Assembly (NCBI GenBank): GCA_950097015.1
Contig: CATNEN010000039.1
Span: 13,114,501 to 13,178,500 of the forward strand
DNA from: Macrostomum hystrix
Taxonomy: Eukaryota; Platyhelminthes; Macrostomidae
Direction: 5' to 3'
Length of the DNA: 64,000 bases
Shown: in pieces, positions 29,601-44,600 of the stretch
Layout: each line of letters opens with the position of its first letter
How positions within the stretch are numbered: the first letter of the stretch is position 1
Position numbers and translations under genes: made by a program
Notes under the pieces: model-generated
The model's database searches: none
Seen by the model: only the letters and a program-made list of their open reading frames with translations
What the model was told of the DNA's origin: nothing

Positions 29601-32600
29601 TCTGTCCCTTCTGCTCATTCACTGTCACTCTGCCCATTCTCTGTCACTCTGCTCATTCTCTGTCACTCTGCCGATTCTCTGTCACTCTGCTCATTCTCTG
29701 TCACTTCTGCTCATTCTCTGTCACTCTGCCCATTCTCTGTCACTCTGCTCATTCTCTGTCACTCTGCTCATTCTCTGTCACTTCTGCTCATTCACTGTCA
29801 CTCTGCTCATTCCCTGTCACTCTGCTCATTCTCTGTCACTCTGCTCATTCTCTGTCACTCTGCTCATTTTCTGTCACTCTGCTCATTCTCTGTCACTCTG
29901 CTCATTCTCTGTCACTCTGCTCATTTTCTGTCACTCTGCTCATTCTCTGTCACTTCTGCTCATTCACTGTCACTTCTGCTCATTCTGTCACTCTGCTCAT
30001 TCTCTGTCACTCTGCTCATTCTCTGTCACTCTGCTCATTCTCTGTCACTTCTGCTCATTCACTGTCACTCTGCTCATTCTCTGTCACTCTGCTCATTCTC
30101 TGTCACTTCTGCTCATTCACTGTCACTCTGCTCATTCTCTGTCACTTCTGCTCATTCACTGTCACTCTGCTCATTCTCTGTCACTCTGCTCATTCTCTGT
30201 CACTCTGCTCATTCACTGTCACTCTGCTCATTTTCTGTCACTCTGCTCATTCTCGGTCACTCTGCTCATTCTCTGTCACTCTGCTCATTCTCTGTCACTC
30301 TGCTCATTTTCTGTCACTCTGCTCATTCTCTGTCACTCTGCTCATTTTCTGTCACTCTGCTCATTCTCTGTCACTCTGCTCATTCTCTGTCACTCTGCTC
30401 ATTCTCTGTCACTCTGCTCATTTTCTGTCACTCTGCTCATTCTCTGTCACTCTGCTCAATCTCTGTCACTCTGCTCATTCTCTGTCACTTCTGCTCATTC
30501 ACTGTCACTCTGCTCATTCTCTGTCACTCTGCTCATTCTCTGTCACTCTGCTCATTCTCTGTCACTTCTGCTCATTCACTGTCACTCTGCTCATTTTCTG
30601 TCACTCTGCTCATTCTCTGTCACTCTGCCCATTCTCTGTCACTCTGCTCATTCTCTGTCACTTCTGCTCATTCTCTGTCACTCTGCCCATTCTCTGTCAC
30701 TTCTGCTCATTCACTGTCACTCTGCTCATTCTCTGTCCCTTCTGCTCATTCTCTGTCACTTCTGCTCATTCTGTCACTCTGCTCATTCTCTGTCACTCTG
30801 CTCATTCTCTGTCCCTTCTGCTCATTCACTGTCACTCTGCCCATTCTCTGTCACTCTGCTCATTCTCTGTCACTCTGCTCATTCTCTGTCACTTCTGCTC
30901 ATTCACTGTCACTCTGCTCATTCACTGTCACTCTGCTCATTCTCTGTCACTCTGCTCATTCTCTGTCACTCTGCTCATTCTCTGTCACTCTGCTCATTTT
31001 CTGTCACTCTGCTCATTCTCTGTCACTCTGCTCATTCTCTGTCACTCTGCTCATTCTCTGTCACTTCTGCTCATTCACTGTCACTCTGCTCATTCTCTGT
31101 CACTTCTGCTCATTCTCTGTCACTCTGCTCATTTTCTGTCACTCTGCTCATTCTCTGTCACTCTGCTCATTCTCTGTCACTCTGCTCATTCTCTGTCACT
31201 TCTGCTCATTCACTGTCACTCTGCTCATTCTCTGTCACTTCTGCTCATTCTCTGTCACTCTGCTCATTTTCTGTCACTCTGCTCATTCTCTGTCACTCTG
31301 CTCATTCTCTGTCACTCTGCTCATTCTCTGTCACTTCTGCTCATTCACTGTCACTCTGCTCATTCTCTGTCACTCTGCTCATTTTCTGTCACTCTGCTCA
31401 TTCACTGTCACTCTGCTCATTTTCTGTCACTCTGCTCATTCTCTGTCACTCTGCTCATTCACTGTCACTCTGCTCATTCTCTGTCACTCTGCTCATTCTC
31501 TGTCACTCTGCTCATTCTCTGTCACTCTGCTCATTCTCTGTCACTTCTGCTCATTCACTGTCACTCTGCTCATTCTCTGTCACTTCTGCTCATTCTGTCA
31601 CTCTGCTCATTCTCTGTCACTCTGCTCATTCTCTGTCCCTTCTGCTCATTCACTGTCACTCTGCTCATTCTCTGTCACTCTGCTCATTCTCTGTCCCTTC
31701 TGCTCATTCTCTGTCACTTCTGCTCATTCTGTCACTCTGCTCATTCTCTGTCACTCTGCTCATTCTCTGTCACTTCTGCTCATTCACTGTCACTCTGCTC
31801 ATTCCCTGTCACTCTGCTCATTCTCTGTCACTCTGCTCATTCTCTGTCACTCTGCTCATTCTCTGTCACTCTGCTCATTCTCTGTCACTTCTGCTCATTC
31901 TCTGTCACTCTGCTCATTCTCTGTCACTTCTGCTCATTCACTGTCACTCTGCTCATTCTCTGTCACTCTGCTCATTCTCTGTCACTCTGCCCATTCTCTG
32001 TCACTCTGCTCATTCTCTGTCACTCTGCTCATTCTCTGTCACTCTGCTCATTCTCTGTCACTCTGCTCATTCTCTGTCACTTCTGCTCATTCACTGTCAC
32101 TCTGCTCATTCTCTGTCACTCTGCTCATTCTCTGTCACTCTGCCCATTCTCTGTCACTCTGCTCATTCTCTGTCACTTCTGCTCATTCTCTGTCACTCTG
32201 CCCATTCTCTGTCACTCTGCCCATTCTCTGTCACTCTGCCCATTCTCTGTCACTCTGCTCATTCTCTGTCCCTTCTGCTCATTCTCTGTCACTTCTGCTC
32301 ATTCTGTCACTCTGCTCATTCTCTGTCACTCTGCTCATTCTCTGTCCCTTCTGCTCATTCACTGTCACTCTGCCCATTCTCTGTCACTCTGCTCATTCTC
32401 TGTCACTCTGCTCATTCACTGTCACTCTGCTCATTCTCTGTCACTTCTGCTCATTCACTGTCACTCTGCTCATTCTCTGTCACTCTGCTCATTCTCTGTC
32501 ACTTCTGCTCATTCACTGTCACTCTGCTCATTCTCTGTCACTCTGCTCATTCTCTGTCACTCTGCTCATTCTCTGTCACTCTGCTCATTTTCTGTCACTC

Positions 32601-35600
32601 TGCTCATTCTCTGTCACTTCTGCTCATTCACTGTCACTCTGCTCATTCTCTGTCACTTCTGCTCATTCTCTGTCACTCTGCTCATTTTCTGTCACTCTGC
32701 TCATTCTCTGTCACTCTGCTCATTCTCTGTCACTCTGCTCATTCTCTGTCACTTCTGCTCATTCACTGTCACTCTGCTCATTCTCTGTCACTCTGCTCAT
32801 TTTCTGTCACTCTGCTCATTCACTGTCACTCTGCTCATTTTCTGTCACTCTGCTCATTCTCTGTCACTCTGCTCATTCACTGTCACTCTGCTCATTCTCT
32901 GTCACTCTGCTCATTCTCTGTCACTTCTGCTCATTCACTGTCACTCTGCTCATTCTCTGTCACTCTGCTCATTCTCTGTCACTCTGCTCATTCTCTGTCA
33001 CTCTGCTCATTCTCTGTCACTTCTGCTCATTCACTGTCACTCTGCTCATTCTCTGTCACTCTGCTCATTCTCTGTCACTTCTGCTCATTCACTGTCACTC
33101 TGCTCATTCCCTGTCACTCTGCTCATTCTCTGTCACTCTGCTCATTCTCTGTCACTCTGCTCATTCTCTGTCACTCTGCTCATTCTCTGTCACTTCTGCT
33201 CATTCACTGTCACTCTGCTCATTTTCTGTCACTCTGCTCATTCTCTGTCACTCTGCCCATTCTCTGTCACTCTGCTCATTCTCTGTCACTTCTGCTCATT
33301 CTCTGTCACTCTGCCCATTCTCTGTCACTCTGCCCATTCTCTGTCACTCTGCTCATTCTCTGTCCCTTCTGCTCATTCTCTGTCACTTCTACTCATTCTG
33401 TCACTCTGCTCATTCTCTGTCACTCTGCTCATTCTCTGTCCCTTCTGCTCATTCACTGTCACTCTGCCCATTCTCTGTCACTCTGCTCATTCTCTGTCAC
33501 TCTGCTCATTCTCTGTCACTCTGCTCATTCTCTGTCACTTCTGCTCATTCACTGTCACTTCTGCTCATTCTGTCACTCTGCTCATTCTCTGTCACTCTGC
33601 TCATTCTCTGTCACTCTGCTCATTCTCTGTCACTTCTGCTCATTCACTGTCACTCTGCTCATTCTCTGTCACTCTGCTCATTCTCTGTCACTTCTGCTCA
33701 TTCACTGTCACTCTGCTCATTTTCTGTCACTCTGCTCATTCTCTGTCACTCTGCCCATTCTCTGTCACTTCTGCTCATTCACTGTCACTCTGCTCATTCT
33801 CTGTCCCTTCTGCTCATTCTCTGTCACTTCTGCTCATTCTGTCACTCTGCTCATTCTCTGTCACTCTGCTCATTCTCTGTCACTTCTGCTCATTCACTGT
33901 CACTCTGCCCATTCTCTGTCACTCTGCTCATTCTCTGTCACTCTGCTCATTCTCTGTCACTTCTGCTCATTCACTGTCACTCTGCTCATTCACTGTCACT
34001 CTGCTCATTCTCTGTCACTCTGCTCATTCTGTCACTCTGCTCATTCTCTGTCACTCTGCTCATTCTCTGTCACTTCTGCTCATTCACTGTCACTCTGCTC
34101 ATTCCCTGTCACTCTGCTCATTCTCTGTCACTCTGCTCATTCTCTGTCACTCTGCTCATTCTCTGTCACTCTGCTCATTCTCTGTCACTTCTGCTCATTC
34201 TCTGTCACTCTGCTCATTCTCTGTCACTTCTGCTCATTCACTGTCACTCTGCTCATTCTCTGTCACTCTGCTCATTCTCTGTCACTCTGCCCATTCTCTG
34301 TCACTCTGCTCATTCTCTGTCACTCTGCTCATTCTCTGTCACTCTGCTCATTCTCTGTCACTCTGCTCATTCTCTGTCACTTCTGCTCATTCACTGTCAC
34401 TCTGCTCATTCACTGTCACTCTGCTCATTTTCTGTCACTCTGCTCATTCTCTGTCACTCTGCTCATTCACTGTCACTCTGCTCATTCTCTGTCACTCTGC
34501 TCATTCTCTGTCACTCTGCTCATTCTCTGTCACTCTGCTCATTCTCTGTCACTTCTGCTCATTCACTGTCACTCTGCTCATTCTCTGTCACTTCTGCTCA
34601 TTCTGTCACTCTGCTCATTCTCTGTCACTCTGCTCATTCTCTGTCACTCTGCTCATTCTCTGTCACTCTGCTCATTCTCTGTCACTCTGCTCATTCTCTG
34701 TCCCTTCTGCTCATTCTCTGTCACTTCTGCTCATTCTGTCACTCTGCTCATTCTCTGTCACTCTGCTCATTCTCTGTCACTTCTGCTCATTCACTGTCAC
34801 TCTGCTCATTCCCTGTCACTCTGCTCATTCTCTGTCACTCTGCTCATTCTCTGTCACTCTGCTCATTCTCTGTCACTCTGCTCATTCTCTGTCACTTCTG
34901 CTCATTCTCTGTCACTCTGCTCATTCTCTGTCACTTCTGCTCATTCACTGTCACTCTGCTCATTCACTGTCACTCTGCTCATTCACTGTCACTCTGCTCA
35001 TTTTCTGTCACTCTGCTCATTCTCTGTCACTCTGCTCATTCTCTGTCACTCTGCTCATTCTCTGTCACTTCTGCTCATTCACTGTCACTCTGCTCATTCT
35101 CTGTCACTTCTGCTCATTCTCTGTCACTTCTGCTCATTCACTGTCACTCTGCTCATTCTCTGTCACTCTGCTCATTCTCTGTCACTCTGCCCATTCTCTG
35201 TCACTCTGCTCATTCTCTGTCACTCTGCTCATTCTCTGTCACTCTGCTCATTCTCTGTCACTTCTGCTCATTCTCTGTCACTCTGCTCATTTTCTGTCAC
35301 TCTGCTCATTCTCTGTCACTCTGCTCATTCTCTGTCACTTCTGCTCATTCACTGTCACTCTGCTCATTCCCTGTCACTCTGCTCATTCTCTGTCACTCTG
35401 CTCATTCTCTGTCACTCTGCTCATTCTCTGTCACTCTGCTCATTCTCTGTCACTTCTGCTCATTCTCTGTCACTCTGCTCATTCTCTGTCACTTCTGCTC
35501 ATTCACTGTCACTCTGCTCATTCTCTGTCACTCTGCTCATTCTCTGTCACTCTGCCCATTCTCTGTCACTCTGCTCATTCTCTGTCACTCTGCTCATTCT

Positions 35601-38600
35601 CTGTCACTCTGCTCATTCTCTGTCACTCTGCTCATTCTCTGTCACTTCTGCTCATTCACTGTCACTCTGCTCATTCTCTGTCACTCTGCTCATTCTCTGT
35701 CACTCTGCCCATTCTCTGTCACTCTGCTCATTCTCTGTCACTTCTGCTCATTCTCTGTCACTCTGCCCATTCTCTGTCACTCTGCCCATTCTCTGTCACT
35801 CTGCCCATTCTCTGTCACTCTGCTCATTCTCAGTCCCTTCTGCTCATTCTCTGTCACTTCTGCTCATTCTGTCACTCTGCTCATTCTCTGTCACTCTGCT
35901 CATTCTCTGTCCCTTCTGCTCATTCACTGTCACTCTGCCCATTCTCTGTCACTCTGCTCATTCTCTGTCACTCTGCTCATTCACTGTCACTCTGCTCATT
36001 CTCTGTCACTTCTGCTCATTCACTGTCACTCTGCTCATTCTCTGTCACTCTGCTCATTCTCTGTCACTTCTGCTCATTCACTGTCACTCTGCTCATTCTC
36101 TGTCACTCTGCTCATTCTCTGTCACTCTGCTCATTCTCTGTCACTCTGCTCATTTTCTGTCACTCTGCTCATTCTCTGTCACTTCTGCTCATTCACTGTC
36201 ACTCTGCTCATTCTCTGTCACTTCTGCTCATTCTCTGTCACTCTGCTCATTCTCTGTCACTTCTGCTCATTCACTGTCACTCTGCTCATTCTCTGTCACT
36301 CTGCTCATTTTCTGTCACTCTGCTCATTCACTGTCACTCTGCTCATTTTCTGTCACTCTGCTCATTCTCTGTCACTCTGCTCATTCACTGTCACTCTGCT
36401 CATTCTCTGTCACTCTGCTCATTCTCTGTCACTCTGCTCATTCTCTGTCACTTCTGCTCATTCACTGTCACTCTGCTCATTCTCTGTCACTCTGCTCATT
36501 CTCTGTCACTCTGCTCATTCTCTGTCCCTTCTGCTCATTCACTGTCACTCTGCCCATTCTCTGTCACTCTGCTCATTCTCTGTCACTCTGCCGATTCTCT
36601 GTCACTCTGCTCATTCTCTGTCACTTCTGCTCATTCTCTGTCACTCTGCCCATTCTCTGTCACTCTGCTCATTCTCTGTCACTCTGCTCATTCTCTGTCA
36701 CTTCTGCTCATTCACTGTCACTCTGCTCATTCCCTGTCACTCTGCTCATTCTCTGTCACTTCTGCTCATTCTGTCACTCTGCTCATTCTCTGTCACTCTG
36801 CTCATTCTCTGTCACTTCTGCTCATTCTCTGTCACTCTGCTCATTCTCTGTCACTTCTGCTCATTCACTGTCACTCTGCTCATTCACTGTCACTCTGCTC
36901 ATTCTCTGTCACTCTGCTCATTCTCTGTCACTCTGCTCATTCTCTGTCACTCTGCTCATTCTCTGTCACTTCTGCTCATTCACTGTCACTCTGCTCATTC
37001 TCTGTCACTTCTGCTCATTCTCTGTCACTCTGCTCATTTTCTGTCACTCTGCTCATTCTCTGTCACTCTGCTCATTCTCTGTCACTCTGCTCATTCTCTG
37101 TCACTTCTGCTCATTCACTGTCACTCTGCTCATTCTCTGTCACTTCTGCTCATTCTCTGTCACTTCTGCTCATTCACTGTCACTCTGCTCATTCTCTGTC
37201 ACTCTGCTCATTCTCTGTCACTCTGCCCATTCTCTGTCACTCTGCTCATTCTCTGTCACTCTGCTCATTCTCTGTCACTCTGCTCATTCTCTGTCACTTC
37301 TGCTCATTCTCTGTCACTCTGCTCATTTTCTGTCACTCTGCTCATTCTCTGTCACTCTGCTCATTCTCTGTCACTTCTGCTCATTCACTGTCACTCTGCT
37401 CATTCCCTGTCACTCTGCTCATTCTCTGTCACTCTGCTCATTCACTGTCACTCTGCTCATTCTCTGTCACTCTGCTCATTCTCTGTCACTCTGCTCATTC
37501 TCTGTCACTCTGCTCATTCTCTGTCACTTCTGCTCATTCACTGTCACTCTGCTCATTCTCTGTCACTTCTGCTCATTCTGTCACTCTGCTCATTCTCTGT
37601 CACTCTGCTCATTCTCTGTCACTCTGCTCATTCTCTGTCACTCTGCTCATTCTCTGTCACTCTGCTCATTCTCTGTCCCTTCTGCTCATTCTCTGTCACT
37701 TCTGCTCATTCTGTCACTCTGCTCATTCTCTGTCACTCTGCTCATTCTCTGTCACTTCTGCTCATTCACTGTCACTCTGCTCATTCCCTGTCACTCTGCT
37801 CATTCTCTGTCACTCTGCTCATTCTCTGTCACTCTGCTCATTCTCTGTCACTCTGCTCATTCTCTGTCACTCTGCTCATTCTCTGTCACTTCTGCTCATT
37901 CACTGTCACTCTGCTCATTCACTGTCACTCTGCTCATTTTCTGTCACTCTGCTCATTCTCTGTCACTCTGCTCATTCACTGTCACTCTGCTCATTCTCTG
38001 TCACTCTGCTCATTCTCTGTCACTCTGCTCATTCTCTGTCACTCTGCTCATTCTCTGTCACTTCTGCTCATTCACTGTCACTCTGCTCATTCTCTGTCAC
38101 TTCTGCTCATTCTGTCACTCTGCTCATTCTCTGTCACTCTGCTCATTCTCTGTCACTCTGCTCATTCTCTGTCACTCTGCTCATTCTCTGTCACTCTGCT
38201 CATTCTCTGTCCCTTCTGCTCATTCTCTGTCACTTCTGCTCATTCTGTCACTCTGCTCATTCTCTGTCACTCTGCTCATTCTCTGTCACTTCTGCTCATT
38301 CACTGTCACTCTGCTCATTCCCTGTCACTCTGCTCATTCTCTGTCACTCTGCTCATTCTCTGTCACTCTGCTCATTCTCTGTCACTCTGCTCATTCTCTG
38401 TCACTTCTGCTCATTCTCTGTCACTCTGCTCATTCTCTGTCACTTCTGCTCATTCACTGTCACTCTGCTCATTCACTGTCACTCTGCTCATTCACTGTCA
38501 CTCTGCTCATTTTCTGTCACTCTGCTCATTCTCTGTCACTCTGCTCATTCTCTGTCACTCTGCTCATTCTCTGTCACTTCTGCTCATTCACTGTCACTCT

Positions 38601-41600
38601 GCTCATTCTCTGTCACTTCTGCTCATTCTCTGTCACTTCTGCTCATTCACTGTCACTCTGCTCATTCTCTGTCACTCTGCTCATTCTCTGTCACTCTGCC
38701 CATTCTCTGTCACTCTGCTCATTCTCTGTCACTCTGCTCATTCTCTGTCACTCTGCTCATTCTCTGTCACTTCTGCTCATTCTCTGTCACTCTGCTCATT
38801 TTCTGTCACTCTGCTCATTCTCTGTCACTCTGCTCATTCTCTGTCACTTCTGCTCATTCACTGTCACTCTGCTCATTCCCTGTCACTCTGCTCATTCTCT
38901 GTCACTCTGCTCATTCTCTGTCACTCTGCTCATTCTCTGTCACTCTGCTCATTCTCTGTCACTTCTGCTCATTCTCTGTCACTCTGCTCATTCTCTGTCA
39001 CTTCTGCTCATTCACTGTCACTCTGCTCATTCTCTGTCACTCTGCTCATTCTCTGTCACTCTGCCCATTCTCTGTCACTCTGCTCATTCTCTGTCACTCT
39101 GCTCATTCTCTGTCACTCTGCTCATTCTCTGTCACTCTGCTCATTCTCTGTCACTTCTGCTCATTCACTGTCACTCTGCTCATTCTCTGTCACTCTGCTC
39201 ATTCTCTGTCACTCTGCCCATTCTCTGTCACTCTGCTCATTCTCTGTCACTTCTGCTCATTCTCTGTCACTCTGCCCATTCTCTGTCACTCTGCCCATTC
39301 TCTGTCACTCTGCCCATTCTCTGTCACTCTGCTCATTCTCAGTCCCTTCTGCTCATTCTCTGTCACTTCTGCTCATTCTGTCACTCTGCTCATTCTCTGT
39401 CACTCTGCTCATTCTCTGTCCCTTCTGCTCATTCACTGTCACTCTGCCCATTCTCTGTCACTCTGCTCATTCTCTGTCACTCTGCTCATTCACTGTCACT
39501 CTGCTCATTCTCTGTCACTTCTGCTCATTCACTGTCACTCTGCTCATTCTCTGTCACTCTGCTCATTCTCTGTCACTTCTGCTCATTCACTGTCACTCTG
39601 CTCATTCTCTGTCACTCTGCTCATTCTCTGTCACTCTGCTCATTCTCTGTCACTCTGCTCATTTTCTGTCACTCTGCTCATTCTCTGTCACTTCTGCTCA
39701 TTCACTGTCACTCTGCTCATTCTCTGTCACTTCTGCTCATTCTCTGTCACTCTGCTCATTCTCTGTCACTTCTGCTCATTCACTGTCACTCTGCTCATTC
39801 TCTGTCACTCTGCTCATTTTCTGTCACTCTGCTCATTCACTGTCACTCTGCTCATTTTCTGTCACTCTGCTCATTCTCTGTCACTCTGCTCATTCACTGT
39901 CACTCTGCTCATTCTCTGTCACTCTGCTCATTCTCTGTCACTCTGCTCATTCTCTGTCACTTCTGCTCATTCACTGTCACTCTGCTCATTCTCTGTCACT
40001 CTGCTCATTCTCTGTCACTCTGCTCATTCTCTGTCCCTTCTGCTCATTCACTGTCACTCTGCCCATTCTCTGTCACTCTGCTCATTCTCTGTCACTCTGC
40101 CGATTCTCTGTCACTCTGCTCATTCTCTGTCACTTCTGCTCATTCTCTGTCACTCTGCCCATTCTCTGTCACTCTGCTCATTCTCTGTCACTCTGCTCAT
40201 TCTCTGTCACTTCTGCTCATTCACTGTCACTCTGCTCATTCACTGTCACTCTGCTCATTCTCTGTCACTTCTGCTCATTCTGTCACTCTGCTCATTCTCT
40301 GTCACTCTGCTCATTCTCTGTCACTTCTGCTCATTCTCTGTCACTCTGCTCATTCTCTGTCACTTCTGCTCATTCACTGTCACTCTGCTCATTCACTGTC
40401 ACTCTGCTCATTCTCTGTCACTCTGCTCATTCTCTGTCACTCTGCTCATTCTCTGTCACTCTGCTCATTCTCTGTCACTTCTGCTCATTCACTGTCACTC
40501 TGCTCATTCTCTGTCACTTCTGCTCATTCTCTGTCACTCTGCTCATTTTCTGTCACTCTGCTCATTCTCTGTCACTCTGCTCATTCTCTGTCACTCTGCT
40601 CATTCTCTGTCACTTCTGCTCATTCACTGTCACTCTGCTCATTCTCTGTCACTTCTGCTCATTCTCTGTCACTTCTGCTCATTCACTGTCACTCTGCTCA
40701 TTCTCTGTCACTCTGCTCATTCTCTGTCACTCTGCCCATTCTCTGTCACTCTGCTCATTCTCTGTCACTCTGCTCATTCTCTGTCACTCTGCTCATTCTC
40801 TGTCACTCTGCTCATTCTCTGTCACTTCTGCTCATTCTCTGTCACTCTGCTCATTTTCTGTCACTCTGCTCATTCTCTGTCACTCTGCTCATTCTCTGTC
40901 ACTTCTGCTCATTCACTGTCACTCTGCTCATTCCCTGTCACTCTGCTCATTCTCTGTCACTCTGCTCATTCACTGTCACTCTGCTCATTCTCTGTCACTC
41001 TGCTCATTCTCTGTCACTCTGCTCATTCTCTGTCACTCTGCTCATTCTCTGTCACTTCTGCTCATTCACTGTCACTCTGCTCATTCTCTGTCACTTCTGC
41101 TCATTCTGTCACTCTGCTCATTCTCTGTCACTCTGCTCATTCTCTGTCACTCTGCTCATTCTCTGTCACTCTGCTCATTCTCTGTCACTCTGCTCATTCT
41201 CTGTCCCTTCTGCTCATTCTCTGTCACTTCTGCTCATTCTGTCACTCTGCTCATTCTCTGTCACTCTGCTCATTCTCTGTCACTTCTGCTCATTCACTGT
41301 CACTCTGCTCATTCCCTGTCACTCTGCTCATTCTCTGTCACTCTGCTCATTCTCTGTCACTCTGCTCATTCTCTGTCACTCTGCTCATTCTCTGTCACTT
41401 CTGCTCATTCTCTGTCACTCTGCTCATTCTCTGTCACTTCTGCTCATTCACTGTCACTCTGCTCATTCACTGTCACTCTGCTCATTCACTGTCACTCTGC
41501 TCATTTTCTGTCACTCTGCTCATTCTCTGTCACTCTGCTCATTCTCTGTCACTCTGCTCATTCTCTGTCACTTCTGCTCATTCACTGTCACTCTGCTCAT

Positions 41601-44600
41601 TCTCTGTCACTTCTGCTCATTCTCTGTCACTTCTGCTCATTCACTGTCACTCTGCTCATTCTCTGTCACTCTGCTCATTCTCTGTCACTCTGCCCATTCT
41701 CTGTCACTCTGCTCATTCTCTGTCACTCTGCTCATTCTCTGTCACTCTGCTCATTCTCTGTCACTTCTGCTCATTCTCTGTCACTCTGCTCATTTTCTGT
41801 CACTCTGCTCATTCTCTGTCACTCTGCTCATTCTCTGTCACTTCTGCTCATTCACTGTCACTCTGCTCATTCCCTGTCACTCTGCTCATTCTCTGTCACT
41901 CTGCTCATTCTCTGTCACTCTGCTCATTCTCTGTCACTCTGCTCATTCTCTGTCACTTCTGCTCATTCTCTGTCACTCTGCTCATTCTCTGTCACTTCTG
42001 CTCATTCACTGTCACTCTGCTCATTCTCTGTCACTCTGCTCATTCTCTGTCACTCTGCCCATTCTCTGTCACTCTGCTCATTCTCTGTCACTCTGCTCAT
42101 TCTCTGTCACTCTGCTCATTCTCTGTCACTCTGCTCATTCTCTGTCACTTCTGCTCATTCACTGTCACTCTGCTCATTCTCTGTCACTCTGCTCATTCTC
42201 TGTCACTCTGCCCATTCTCTGTCACTCTGCTCATTCTCTGTCACTTCTGCTCATTCTCTGTCACTCTGCCCATTCTCTGTCACTCTGCCCATTCTCTGTC
42301 ACTCTGCCCATTCTCTGTCACTCTGCTCATTCTCTGTCCCTTCTGCTCATTCTCTGTCACTTCTGCTCATTCTGTCACTCTGCTCATTCTCTGTCACTCT
42401 GCTCATTCTCTGTCCCTTCTGCTCATTCACTGTCACTCTGCCCATTCTCTGTCACTCTGCTCATTCTCTGTCACTCTGCTCATTCACTGTCACTCTGCTC
42501 ATTCTCTGTCACTTCTGCTCATTCACTGTCACTCTGCTCATTCTCTGTCACTCTGCTCATTCTCTGTCACTTCTGCTCATTCACTGTCACTCTGCTCATT
42601 CTCTGTCACTCTGCTCATTCTCTGTCACTCTGCTCATTCTCTGTCACTCTGCTCATTTTCTGTCACTCTGCTCATTCTCTGTCACTTCTGCTCATTCACT
42701 GTCACTCTGCTCATTCTCTGTCACTTCTGCTCATTCTCTGTCACTCTGCTCATTCTCTGTCACTTCTGCTCATTCACTGTCACTCTGCTCATTCTCTGTC
42801 ACTCTGCTCATTTTCTGTCACTCTGCTCATTCACTGTCACTCTGCTCATTTTCTGTCACTCTGCTCATTCTCTGTCACTCTGCTCATTCACTGTCACTCT
42901 GCTCATTCTCTGTCACTCTGCTCATTCTCTGTCACTCTGCTCATTCTCTGTCACTTCTGCTCATTCACTGTCACTCTGCTCATTCTCTGTCACTCTGCTC
43001 ATTCTCTGTCACTCTGCTCATTCTCTGTCCCTTCTGCTCATTCACTGTCACTCTGCCCATTCTCTGTCACTCTGCTCATTCTCTGTCACTCTGCCGATTC
43101 TCTGTCACTCTGCTCATTCTCTGTCACTTCTGCTCATTCTCTGTCACTCTGCCCATTCTCTGTCACTCTGCTCATTCTCTGTCACTCTGCTCATTCTCTG
43201 TCACTTCTGCTCATTCACTGTCACTCTGCTCATTCCCTGTCACTCTGCTCATTCTCTGTCACTTCTGCTCATTCTGTCACTCTGCTCATTCTCTGTCACT
43301 CTGCTCATTCTCTGTCACTTCTGCTCATTCTCTGTCACTCTGCTCATTCTCTGTCACTTCTGCTCATTCACTGTCACTCTGCTCATTCACTGTCACTCTG
43401 CTCATTCTCTGTCACTCTGCTCATTCTCTGTCACTCTGCTCATTCTCTGTCACTCTGCTCATTCTCTGTCACTTCTGCTCATTCACTGTCACTCTGCTCA
43501 TTCTCTGTCACTTCTGCTCATTCTCTGTCACTCTGCTCATTTTCTGTCACTCTGCTCATTCTCTGTCACTCTGCTCATTCTCTGTCACTCTGCTCATTCT
43601 CTGTCACTTCTGCTCATTCACTGTCACTCTGCTCATTCTCTGTCACTTCTGCTCATTCTCTGTCACTTCTGCTCATTCACTGTCACTCTGCTCATTCTCT
43701 GTCACTCTGCTCATTCTCTGTCACTCTGCCCATTCTCTGTCACTCTGCTCATTCTCTGTCACTCTGCTCATTCTCTGTCACTCTGCTCATTCTCTGTCAC
43801 TTCTGCTCATTCTCTGTCACTCTGCTCATTTTCTGTCACTCTGCTCATTCTCTGTCACTCTGCTCATTCTCTGTCACTTCTGCTCATTCACTGTCACTCT
43901 GCTCATTCCCTGTCACTCTGCTCATTCTCTGTCACTCTGCTCATTCTCTGTCACTCTGCTCATTCTCTGTCACTCTGCTCATTCTCTGTCACTTCTGCTC
44001 ATTCTCTGTCACTCTGCTCATTCTCTGTCACTTCTGCTCATTCACTGTCACTCTGCTCATTCTCTGTCACTCTGCTCATTCTCTGTCACTCTGCCCATTC
44101 TCTGTCACTCTGCTCATTCTCTGTCACTCTGCTCATTCTCTGTCACTCTGCTCATTCTCTGTCACTCTGCTCATTCTCTGTCACTTCTGCTCATTCACTG
44201 TCACTCTGCTCATTCTCTGTCACTCTGCTCATTCTCTGTCACTCTGCCCATTCTCTGTCACTCTGCTCATTCTCTGTCACTTCTGCTCATTCTCTGTCAC
44301 TCTGCCCATTCTCTGTCACTCTGCCCATTCTCTGTCACTCTGCCCATTCTCTGTCACTCTGCTCATTCTCTGTCCCTTCTGCTCATTCTCTGTCACTTCT
44401 GCTCATTCTGTCACTCTGCTCATTCTCTGTCACTCTGCTCATTCTCTGTCCCTTCTGCTCATTCACTGTCACTCTGCCCATTCTCTGTCACTCTGCTCAT
44501 TCTCTGTCACTCTGCTCATTCACTGTCACTCTGCTCATTCTCTGTCACTTCTGCTCATTCACTGTCACTCTGCTCATTCTCTGTCACTCTGCTCATTCTC